In this document: one piece after another, positions 12,951 through 19,550 of the stretch | How the letters are laid out: each line of letters begins with the position of its first letter | How positions within the stretch are numbered: the first letter of the stretch is position 1 | DNA from: Patescibacteria group bacterium UBA5187 | GTDB lineage: Bacteria > Patescibacteriota > Minisyncoccia > Phycocordibacterales > PALSA-1337 | Direction: 5' to 3' | Assembly (NCBI GenBank): GCA_002413065.1 | Contig: DHWH01000028.1 | Span: 2,207 to 22,338 of the forward strand | DNA: 20,132 bases | Translations under genes and position numbers: made by a program | Notes under the pieces: model-generated | The model's database searches: none | The model's input: the letters and a program-made list of their open reading frames with translations, nothing else | What the model was told of the DNA's origin: nothing

Positions 12951-13900
12951 ATGGAAAGACAGAATCTTATCAACGATGTAGTTAGTTATTTTCTCGTCTT
13001 GAATCTTCTGTCAAAATCAGCAACTCCAATGGTCTCACAGATATAAATAGTCACTCGGAAGATTTTTTCTGTAATCTCCTCAATAAAATATTCGACTTGA
13101 ATCTAGTTAACTTGAACGTTGTAAAGCTCAATTTTCCATCAGTAGACTTAGGTGATGAAAAGAAACAGATTTCAGTTCAGATCACTTCCGAATGTACAAA
13201 CAAGAAAATTAAAGAAACGATCAAGAAATTCGACGAGCATGGTCTTGCTAAAAAATTCAAGTCATTAAGATTTACAATCATCGCAAGCAAAAAACCTTCT
13301 AAAGCAAAGATTGTTGCTCCTAAGGATATAACTTTTGATCCAGCTAACGATATTATCTGTTTGGCCGACCTAGTTAAAATCATCAGACCTTTATCGGTGA
13401 AGAAGATCGACGAAATCCTCTCCGTCCTCAAAGAGGAGCTAGATAGCCAGAAAGGCAGAAAGAGCGAGGCTGTACTTGCAAATGAAGTTGAAACCATAGC
13501 CGACCTAGTAGTATTTCTTAGCGAGAATAAAGAACTTGATAAAAAGACTTGGACGGAAGAACCTGACCCTCAGAAGAAAATTGAACATCGTTTCTCTAGT
13601 GAAGCTCCTTTCCTTAAATCTCAAATCGTTGACTTACTCCCGAGATACTCCCTTGCTCGTAATGAAGTTGATGAAAAACTGAGTTTAGATTCCGTTAAGA
13701 TTCAATTTCTTAGAGATTTTCTCCGAATGAAAAGTGACGTTCTTCTGACCCAAGCCAATGGTGACCCGAAGAAAGCTTTGGATAACTTAACTGAACATTT
13801 GGCCGCAGAGATTGGCAAAAACGGCAAAAAACACGATTACCAAGCTATAAGATTCTATGTGTTAGATGAGTTAATTAAGTGCAATGTATTTCCAAATTAA
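12951..13900 (+). CDS. SMEK-domain protein of an ABC-3C system, apparent frameshift near 12990
   Basis: The gene begins MERQNLINDVVSYF from ATG 12951; the family sequence then continues in another frame as SRLESSVKISNSNGLTDINSHSEDFFCNLLNKIFDLNLVNLNVVKLNFPSVDLGDEKKQISVQITS. The switch falls at a run of four T (12989-12992) where five would restore the frame and yield 316 residues. 'NLNxxKLNFPxxDLGDxxxxIxxQxTS' is the SMEK-type signature; the D...QxT pattern resembles a degenerate PD-(D/E)xK nuclease core (inference). The helical C-terminal half (ETIADLVVFLSENKEL..., IQFLRDFLRMKSDVLLTQANGDPKKALDNL) looks like the C-terminal domain shared by ABC-3C components. If the frameshift is real, translation from a TTG at 13097 would give only the 267-residue rest. 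Confidence 0.75.
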
Positions 13901-13905
13901 TTTAT

Positions 13906-14133
13906 ATGATTACTAAAGATGAAAAAATAAAAACCTCCTCTCCTTATCTTGGTTTTTTGGTGTTGAAAAAGTTAGCGAAAGCCAAGGAGCAGAAAATGAT
14001 GCTTGATGATATCGTCTTAAATCTTAAGCAAGAGTTAGGGTCAATAAACTATCGACAGATTATATTTTCTCTTATCTTTCTGTATCAATCAGGAGTGGTT
14101 GAGTTCGCTGAACCCTATATTTATAAAAAATGA
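13906..14133 (+). CDS. ABC-3C middle-component-like small protein
   Basis: 75 residues, MITKDEKIKTSSPYLGFLVLKKLAKAKEQKMMLDDIVLNLKQELGSINYRQIIFSLIFLYQSGVVEFAEPYIYKK. It is all-helical with a final beta-hairpin and reads like a small winged helix. Size, fold and position between a SMEK protein and a DUF2326 ATPase match the 'middle component' of ABC-three-component systems, thought to bridge effector and ATPase. The ATG at 13906 follows the SMEK stop by 5 bases; its TGA overlaps the ATPase ATG (ATGA), indicating translational coupling. Confidence 0.8.
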   Translation: MITKDEKIKTSSPYLGFLVLKKLAKAKEQKMMLDDIVLNLKQELGSINYRQIIFSLIFLYQSGVVEFAEPYIYKK

Positions 14134-15890
14134 TAAAGCTAATCAAACTATATTCAATACCGCAGACATTTGACCCTATCGAATTTAAAGATGGGATAAA
14201 TCTTATTTTAGGTGAAAAAGTTTCGGAAAGTGAAACAGAAACCCGAAAAGATAGAAAGACGAATGGTGTGGGTAAATCCATGTCTGTAGAGTTTATTAAC
14301 TTCTGCCTTTTCAAGGGTGCAGATTCAAGTCGAGTTATGAAAATTCCTTTTGATAAGTTTGCTTACGATACGAAGATTTGTCTCGACCTGACAATAAACA
14401 ACAAGAAGGTGACTATCGAAAGAACAATCCATGAACCAGACAAGCCTTCAATCGAAGTTGATGGTGAAGTAAATTTGTATAAGACAGCAGATGAGGCGTT
14501 GCTATACCTGACAAATCTTTTTTATGCAAAAAACAAAGAGGAAAAAATTGAGAGACCAGGCTTCAGAGAGTTAATAGGTCCGCTCATTCGAGATGAAAAT
14601 TCTGAGTTTAAAGACATAGTTAATTGCTATGACTTAAGGGCAAAGATCCCAAATTCTGATTTAATAAAAACTCACCTGTATCTTTTTGGAATCGATCCTT
14701 CTTTTGTTAAAGAAATTAAGAGGATACTTAAGGATGTTGAAGAAAAGGCTCAGACTCAGAGTCATTTAAAAAAGAGACTGACGGACTCGGGTAAAAAGAA
14801 GATATCTGATGTAAAGGCTGAGTTGAATGCGCTAGAGCGAGAACTCTCTCGTGTTGAGGACTCCCTCAATAAATTTAGGACAGAGCCTGTTTTTCAGCAA
14901 AACCAAGAAACTCTGGTAAAGATCGATTCTTCTATTGAACAGCTAAGAACCAAACAGATCGCTTTGAGGTATGAGCTTAGACGTATTGAATCAATGCCAA
15001 AGGTTGAGAATGTAAATACAGGCGATATTCAGATTGTCTATGACAAGTTTAAGGATGGGCTTGGAGAGATCGTCTCTAAATCAATAAGTGAAGTTTTAGA
15101 CTTTAAAAGAAAAATTGAAAAGTACCAGAACCTGCTTGTTAATGAGCGAGCAGATGAAATTAGAATAGACGTTAAGAAGATTCAAGAAGAGCTTAACTCT
15201 TTGGACGAACAAAGGGCCGACATTCTCATACATATTGATAAGAAGGACTCATTAAGTGTTTTGAAAGAAAGCTTCTACACTTATACCAAAAGAAAAGATG
15301 ACCTTGCTTCAACGCAGGCAAACCTTGATGAATATGAAAGAGTAGACCGAGAGGTTGATGTACTGAAACTTAAAAAAGATAACTTGTTTTCCGAGCTCGA
15401 TACAAAGATTTTCGAGACCACTAAACAAATCAAGGATTTTAATAAAACACTCGCTGAGGTCCATGAATACATTATGGGCAATGCAGAAGTGTCTTTTGAT
15501 ATTTCTACTGTAAAAACAGCGGCGAGCAAGCAAATCATTAAGCTTGATTTGCGTATTCCTGATGATGGAAGTCATAGTGTGGATAGAACAAAAGTATTTA
15601 TCTATGACATCGGATTGCTTATGAATAAGAATACCAAGCAAAGACATCCTATGTTTTTGATACATGACAACATCTTTGATGTCGATCAGGATACTTTAAT
15701 TCAAAGTTTAAATTTCCTTGCAGAACAAGAAAATAAGCTAGATTTTCAATATACCCTTACTCTCAATAGAGACAAAATTGAAAATGAGGAAAGAAAAAAT
15801 CAAATTAAGCTTAAGATTCAAGAGCACACAATAGCAAGTTTTAATCGTAGAAGTAGATTCTTGAAAGCAGATTACAAAGAATTAGACTAA
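14130..15890 (+). CDS. DUF2326 / ABC-3C SMC-like ATPase
   Basis: 586 residues. Walker A is NGVGKS (residues about 45-50), preceded by a long acidic-basic insertion GEKVSESETETRKDRKT that is characteristic of this family. Two coiled-coil arms (about 195-300 and 320-445) separate it from the C-terminal ATPase lobe, where HPMFLIHDNIFDVDQDT supplies Walker B and the following D-loop-like residues. The layout is that of Rad50/SMC-like ABC ATPases of ABC-3C conflict systems, in which the ATPase is believed to sense invading DNA or its complexes and license the effector. Overlaps the middle-component gene by four bases. Confidence 0.92.
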   Translation: MIKLIKLYSIPQTFDPIEFKDGINLILGEKVSESETETRKDRKTNGVGKSMSVEFINFCLFKGADSSRVMKIPFDKFAYDTKICLDLTINNKKVTIERTIHEPDKPSIEVDGEVNLYKTADEALLYLTNLFYAKNKEEKIERPGFRELIGPLIRDENSEFKDIVNCYDLRAKIPNSDLIKTHLYLFGIDPSFVKEIKRILKDVEEKAQTQSHLKKRLTDSGKKKISDVKAELNALERELSRVEDSLNKFRTEPVFQQNQETLVKIDSSIEQLRTKQIALRYELRRIESMPKVENVNTGDIQIVYDKFKDGLGEIVSKSISEVLDFKRKIEKYQNLLVNERADEIRIDVKKIQEELNSLDEQRADILIHIDKKDSLSVLKESFYTYTKRKDDLASTQANLDEYERVDREVDVLKLKKDNLFSELDTKIFETTKQIKDFNKTLAEVHEYIMGNAEVSFDISTVKTAASKQIIKLDLRIPDDGSHSVDRTKVFIYDIGLLMNKNTKQRHPMFLIHDNIFDVDQDTLIQSLNFLAEQENKLDFQYTLTLNRDKIENEERKNQIKLKIQEHTIASFNRRSRFLKADYKELD

Positions 15891-15904
15891 GTCTATTTGT
15901 GTCG

Positions 15905-15940
15905 CTGGACTTCCTCGAACCTTCTCGGTATGTTCGTGTA
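15905..15940 (+). promoter_or_regulatory. Repeated promoter-like element, copy 2
   Basis: GCTGGACTTCCTCGAACCTT continues into CTCGGTATGTTCGTG. It matches copy 1 (12614-12649) at all but about five of 33 positions. TGGACT and TATGTT are again 17 bases apart, and the GTG start at 15943 lies 8 bases after the -10. The two copies bracket the zinc ribbon plus ABC-3C genes. Confidence 0.5.
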
Positions 15941-15942
15941 CT

Positions 15943-16251
15943 GTGGAAGAAGATATGGATGCGGTCCGCAAGGCTGCAGAACAAGTAAGGTTTCCGTTCA
16001 ACCGATACGAGATACTGAATCGGCTTTCATCTCTTCCAGAGTCAAAGGCAAAAATGAAGAAGGCTCTAAAGGACCGAATGAGATACTTGGCAGCATCTTA
16101 TATCTCGCTGGCAACTTTCGTGGATGATGAAGACGTAGAAATGGTCTTCAAGAATAGGAAAAGTAAACGGAGCAAACAAATCTTTAAAAAGGTCCTGAAG
16201 GATATGGAAAGAGCCCAAAGGCAAATGAATCAATTCAAGCCTTTAGACTAA
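15943..16251 (+). CDS. Small basic helical protein, unknown function
   Basis: 102 residues from GTG 15943 (ATG 15955 is an alternative). The sequence is helical and basic: MEEDMDAVRKAAEQVRFPFNRYEILNRLSSLPESKAKMKKALKDRMRYLAASYISLATFVDDEDVEMVFKNRKSKRSKQIFKKVLKDMERAQRQMNQFKPLD is summarised as an acidic-aromatic middle (LATFVDDEDVEMVF) between two Lys/Arg-rich helices. I do not recognise a family. It has its own promoter-like element and lies between the ABC-3C ATPase and the restriction-modification pair. Confidence 0.65.
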   Translation: MEEDMDAVRKAAEQVRFPFNRYEILNRLSSLPESKAKMKKALKDRMRYLAASYISLATFVDDEDVEMVFKNRKSKRSKQIFKKVLKDMERAQRQMNQFKPLD

Positions 16252-16254
16252 AAA

Positions 16255-16316
16255 CCCGTGAATTTGGGTGACTTTAAGCATAAATTCACGGGAAAATGGC
16301 AAAAAGGCGTGAATTT
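16255..16316. repeat. Three-copy repeat element, direct-inverted-direct, upstream of the restriction-modification genes
   Basis: CCCGTGAATTT (16255-16265), its perfect inverse AAATTCACGGG (16282-16292), and a third direct copy CGTGAATTT (16308-16316). The middle arm can pair with either outer arm. It has the same architecture as 11991-12047 but a different sequence. It is placed between the small basic protein and the methyltransferase promoter; it could be a terminator/attenuator or an operator array for the restriction-modification operon. Confidence 0.6.
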
Positions 16317-16356
16317 AAAAATAATTGAGATTGAGTAAGTCATTTGAGCTGAAAAA

Positions 16357-16365
16357 TGTTAAAAT
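16357..16365 (+). promoter_or_regulatory. Extended -10 of the methyltransferase gene
   Basis: TGTTAAAAT (TG extension plus TAAAAT) ends 7 bases before the ATG at 16373, predicting a leaderless transcript. No clear -35 is present. The three-copy repeat lies 41 bases upstream. Confidence 0.55.
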
Positions 16366-16372
16366 ATAAAAC

Positions 16373-18073
16373 ATGAGAGTTACCCACAGAGAAAAAATAA
16401 TACAAGAGTTTCTTCCAGGGCTATCTCCGGTTGCCTCTGCTGTTGAAGAATTAGCTCAAGCCTCCACTGATGATCGTGGGGCGATTTTCACGCGTAAAGA
16501 AGTAGTAAATTTTATACTTGATTTGGTTGGATATGTACCAGCTATAAAGTTACAGGAAGCTAGATTTTTAGAGCCATCATTCGGTCATGGAGATTTTTTA
16601 ATACCAGCAATAGAACGGTTGCTCGATTCTGTTCAAAAGCAAAATATAAAGCCAAATGCGAAATTACTTATAAACAGTATTCGTGGAATAGAGCTTCATG
16701 CTCACTCTTTTGATAAAACAAAAGCAAGGGTTTCAAATCTGCTTTTAGAAAAAGGAGTAGCTGCAAAAGATTGTGACGAAATAATCAAAGCTTGGTTTGT
16801 ACAGGGTGACTTCCTTTTAACCTCATTTGCTTCTTCTTTCACTCATGTTGTTGGAAATCCACCTTACATAAGACAGGAAATGATTCCAGGAGCTTTGCTG
16901 GCAGAATATCGTCGTCGTTTTGAAACTATATATGATCGAGCAGATATCTATGTTCCATTCATGGAGCATTCGCTAAGTTTGTTAAGCGAAGGTGGGGTGT
17001 TGGGATTCATTTGTGCAGATAGATGGATGAAAAATAAGTACGGCGGTCCGTTGCGAGATCTTGTAGCAAGAAAGTTTCATTTGCGAATGTATATCGACAT
17101 GGTGGGCACAGCTGCTTTTCATTCAGATGTGATCGCTTACCCCGCTATCACGGTTATTGCCAACGAACCTTCCGGTCCTACTTATCTTGCAAAGAAACCT
17201 GAAATTAATTTCGATTTTCTACAACAGTTGGCTAACTCACTGACTGAGGGAAATTTGGTTGGTAAAGCATCAATAAAGACGGCCACTATCGGTAATGGTC
17301 CATGGGCCCTCGAAGAGTCAGAGGCTCTCAATTTGGTTCGAAGATTAGAGAAAGAGTTTCCTACATTGGAAGAAACGGGCTGCAAGGTTGGAATAGGTGT
17401 TGCTACGGGGGCAGATAATGTTTTTATTGCCCCATTAGAAAGTTTAGATGTTGAAACGAGCAGAAAGCTTCCGCTTATCATGACAAAAGATATTCGTGGC
17501 GGAAATATTGAATGGAGGGGCCAAGGAGTAATCAATCCTTTTGATGACTCAGGCAAACTAGTTTCGCTTGAGAACTATACAAAGCTTAGAGCATATCTTG
17601 ATAAGCATTCAGATACCATCATGAAGCGTCATGTTTCAAAAAAGAATCCGAACGCTTGGTATCGAACCATCGATCGTATTTATCCTGAACTTGTAAAAAG
17701 AGAAAAACTTCTTATTCCTGATATAACCGGCGATGCAAATATTGTTTACGACGAAGGAAAATATTATCCTCATCATAATCTCTATCACATCACTTCGGAT
17801 GGATGGGACTTGCGGGCACTTAGAGCTGTCTTGCTTTCAGGAATTGCACAACTCTTTATTGAGACCTACTCAACTCGCATGCATGGAAATTGTCTGCGTT
17901 TCCAAGCTCAATACTTGCGACGTATCAGACTTCCGTATTGGAAAGATGTACCGAAAGATGTACGAAACGAACTTAAGAAGGCTGGACGTAATGATGATCC
18001 TATTGCTCGGGATAAGGCGGTTTGTACTCTCTATTCACTTACACCTGCGGAGCGTGCTATCATTAAGAAATAA
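16373..18073 (+). CDS. XhoI/PaeR7I-type adenine-N6 DNA methyltransferase
   Basis: 566 residues, Eco57I-like class I SAM-dependent methylase. Motif I FLEPSFGHGDFL (65-76), an IRGIELH motif II region (103-109) and catalytic NPPY (162-165, GNPPYIRQ) are clear; ALS/FICADRWMKNKYGGPLR follows. The C-terminal half carries the target-recognition region with MHGNCLRFQAQYLRRIRLP near 500. In M.XhoI/M.PaeR7I the adenine of CTCGAG is methylated at N6, which protects the host from the partner nuclease. Its TAA overlaps the nuclease ATG by one base (TAATG), so the pair is translationally coupled with methylase first. Confidence 0.93.
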   Translation: MRVTHREKIIQEFLPGLSPVASAVEELAQASTDDRGAIFTRKEVVNFILDLVGYVPAIKLQEARFLEPSFGHGDFLIPAIERLLDSVQKQNIKPNAKLLINSIRGIELHAHSFDKTKARVSNLLLEKGVAAKDCDEIIKAWFVQGDFLLTSFASSFTHVVGNPPYIRQEMIPGALLAEYRRRFETIYDRADIYVPFMEHSLSLLSEGGVLGFICADRWMKNKYGGPLRDLVARKFHLRMYIDMVGTAAFHSDVIAYPAITVIANEPSGPTYLAKKPEINFDFLQQLANSLTEGNLVGKASIKTATIGNGPWALEESEALNLVRRLEKEFPTLEETGCKVGIGVATGADNVFIAPLESLDVETSRKLPLIMTKDIRGGNIEWRGQGVINPFDDSGKLVSLENYTKLRAYLDKHSDTIMKRHVSKKNPNAWYRTIDRIYPELVKREKLLIPDITGDANIVYDEGKYYPHHNLYHITSDGWDLRALRAVLLSGIAQLFIETYSTRMHGNCLRFQAQYLRRIRLPYWKDVPKDVRNELKKAGRNDDPIARDKAVCTLYSLTPAERAIIKK

Positions 18074-18807
18074 TGTCAATAAACCTCGTAAAATACGAAG
18101 AACAAGCCAGAGAAGCCGTTAAAGCATTTTGGGGTAATCGAACCGCAGCATCTGAACAGCAAGCAGAGGCAGGAAAAATTGACCAAGGAACTCGTGGAGC
18201 TGTTACTGCTGGTAAAAACATGGATGGTTTTGCAACTCTTATGGCAGATTTGGTTGAGGCAAATGGACTCAAGAATGCAACTGTGATTTATTCCGGACGT
18301 GTCGTTACTCTTCCTGGATTCTTTAGACCAACCAAGCAATGGGATTTATTGGTCCTCAATGAAGGAAGATTAGTTGCTGCTCTTGAATTTAAATCGCAAG
18401 TAGGTTCATTCGGAAACAATTTCAATAATCGTACAGAAGAAGCTATTGGTACGGCTCATGATTTGTGGACTGCGTATCGAGAGGGTGCATTTGGAGAAAA
18501 TCCGAAACCATTTATCGGATGGCTTATGCTTGTTGAGGACCAAGAAGGGTCACGAAGTCCGGTCAACGATAAGTCTCCTCATTTCCCACTACTTCCAGAA
18601 TTCAAAGGAGCGTCTTATGCTGATCGATATAATGTGCTTTGTAAGAAACTAGTTCAAGAACAGCTTTATACTTCTGCTTGCATAATGCTCTCACCACAGA
18701 ATGCCAAGGATACTGGTGAATATGCCGACATGAGCGATCTCACTAGCCTAAAGACATTTATTACGACTTTTGCAGGACACATCGCTGCAGAAGCTGCCCG
18801 AGCCTAA
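18073..18807 (+). CDS. XhoI/PaeR7I-type type II restriction endonuclease
   Basis: 244 residues, the length of PaeR7I. Collinear blocks: REAVKAFWGNR (13-23), GTRGAVTAGKNMDGF (39-53), LPGFFRPTKQWDLLVLNEGRLVAALEFKSQVGSFGNNFNNRTEEAIG. The PD-(D/E)xK site is Asp91 with Glu105 and Lys107 (EFK). Later FIGWLMLVEDQEGSRSPV and LTSLKTFITTFAGHIAAEAARA are family-typical. These enzymes cut C^TCGAG. No CTCGAG site is seen in the whole window, consistent with an active or formerly active system. It starts one base inside the methylase stop and is followed by a strong terminator. Confidence 0.95.
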   Translation: MSINLVKYEEQAREAVKAFWGNRTAASEQQAEAGKIDQGTRGAVTAGKNMDGFATLMADLVEANGLKNATVIYSGRVVTLPGFFRPTKQWDLLVLNEGRLVAALEFKSQVGSFGNNFNNRTEEAIGTAHDLWTAYREGAFGENPKPFIGWLMLVEDQEGSRSPVNDKSPHFPLLPEFKGASYADRYNVLCKKLVQEQLYTSACIMLSPQNAKDTGEYADMSDLTSLKTFITTFAGHIAAEAARA

Positions 18808-18828
18808 CCCCATATTCAGCCCCTAAAC

Positions 18829-18868
18829 AGCCCTGTGTAGGCTTTTCAAAGCCTATTCAGGGCTTTTT
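18829..18868 (+). terminator. Rho-independent terminator of the restriction-modification operon
   Basis: Nested stem AGCCCTG (18829-18835) with CAGGGCT (18858-18864), enclosing AGGCTTT/AAGCCT, followed by TTTT. The hairpin and T run are typical; it ends rightward transcription 21 bases after the endonuclease stop. Confidence 0.8.
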
Positions 18869-18889
18869 ACGTTGTCTCGGCCAATACCC

Positions 18890-19150
18890 ACTAATTTGCA
18901 CTTATTCGGACCTCATACTTATCTGGTCCCAAGGGCAAAAGTAATGCACACCAATTTGCATTCTTTTAACCATTAGGATTAAAGAATCCTTATTTTAAGC
19001 GGTAAAAAGTAATGCACCATATTTTGCATTTTTTCGCAGTTACGATAAGGACAGTCCTAAGAAAGTAATTCCTACAGTTAGGAAATTTTACAAGCTTAGG
19101 ATTAACACATCGAAGGGTCCGAAAGTAATGCACGTAATTTTGCACATTTT
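18890..19150. repeat. Iteron-like repeat field upstream of a putative initiator gene
   Basis: Three full units start AAGTAATGCAC and end TTTGCA followed by T-rich DNA (about 18937-18967, 19004-19034 and 19121-19150); a half unit CTAATTTGCAC is at 18891-18901. Each unit has internal symmetry (AATGCA...TGCATT). A second motif TTAGGATTAA lies between them at 18973-18982 and 19096-19105, with CCTAAG inverted versions at about 19055 and 19154. No gene fits in 18869-19265. The pattern resembles iterons of a plasmid-type origin or operator array. Confidence 0.65.
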
Positions 19151-19171
19151 AAACCCTAAGATATAAACATT

Positions 19172-19228
19172 CCCGTTGCACGGAAAAAGCTGGACCACTT
19201 GCAACGGGGGTCTAGCTTTTTCTGTTTT
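19172..19228 (+). promoter_or_regulatory. Two interleaved, mutually exclusive hairpins (possible attenuator or origin structure)
   Basis: Arm A CCCGTTGCA (19172-19180) pairs perfectly with TGCAACGGG (19200-19208). Arm B GAAAAAGCTGGACC (19183-19196) pairs at 13 of 14 positions with GGTCTAGCTTTTTC (19209-19222). B lies in the loop of A and the A partner lies in the loop of B. Linkers of 2, 3 and 0 bases make a full pseudoknot sterically unlikely, so the two folds compete. The B stem is followed by TGTTTTTCAG and looks like a terminator. Confidence 0.65.
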
Positions 19229-19265
19229 TCAGAAGAACTAATTACCAAAGGTCGAACCCCTCATT

Positions 19266-19550
19266 ATGCTTACCAAACACGCACTAGAAGAATATAAGCA
19301 ACTACACCTGGAAGAAACCGGTACGGTCCTTCCTGATCATGTTCTGGCTAATGAGGCAATTAACTTACTCACGCTTTTTAACTTCGTCTACCGACCAATT
19401 AAGAAAGCGTGGTTACAAGAATATGGAAGAAATCACACTAGACCCAGAATGGCAGCTGCCAAACAGAAAGGAAGAAATAGCCCGCCACTATCATCTGAAG
19501 AAAATACAGGAACTTCAACTGATGGTGGATCGGTCCAAGTTAAGGGGTAA
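19266..19550 (+). CDS. Small ORF upstream of the putative initiator gene
   Basis: 94 codons. The first 50 residues, MLTKHALEEYKQLHLEETGTVLPDHVLANEAINLLTLFNFVYRPIKKAWL, read like a genuine short helical protein. This kind of 'LxxLFxxxYRPIxK' protein occurs near mobile-element genes in some Patescibacteria (recollection, not checked). From about residue 53 (GRNHTRPRMAAAKQKGRNSPPLSSEENTG) it overlaps the next gene in a different frame for 128 bases and looks unconstrained. The true gene may have ended earlier and lost its stop. Function unknown. Confidence 0.5.
   Translation: MLTKHALEEYKQLHLEETGTVLPDHVLANEAINLLTLFNFVYRPIKKAWLQEYGRNHTRPRMAAAKQKGRNSPPLSSEENTGTSTDGGSVQVKG

Noticed and set aside
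15897..16127. Conserved peptide WTSS(N/D)LLGMFV encoded at both repeated elements
   Set aside because: The downstream real gene at 15943 is in a different frame and no start codon precedes the first copy, so the likeness reflects the DNA repeat, not a shared protein.
18890..19150. CRISPR array
   Set aside because: Repeat units are short, imperfect, internally palindromic and irregularly spaced (about 68 and 116 bases), with no cas genes in the window; iterons fit better.
19172..19222. H-type pseudoknot formed by both stems at once
   Set aside because: Loop lengths of 2, 3 and 0 nt cannot span 14-bp and 9-bp stems, so the stems are alternatives rather than a simultaneous pseudoknot.
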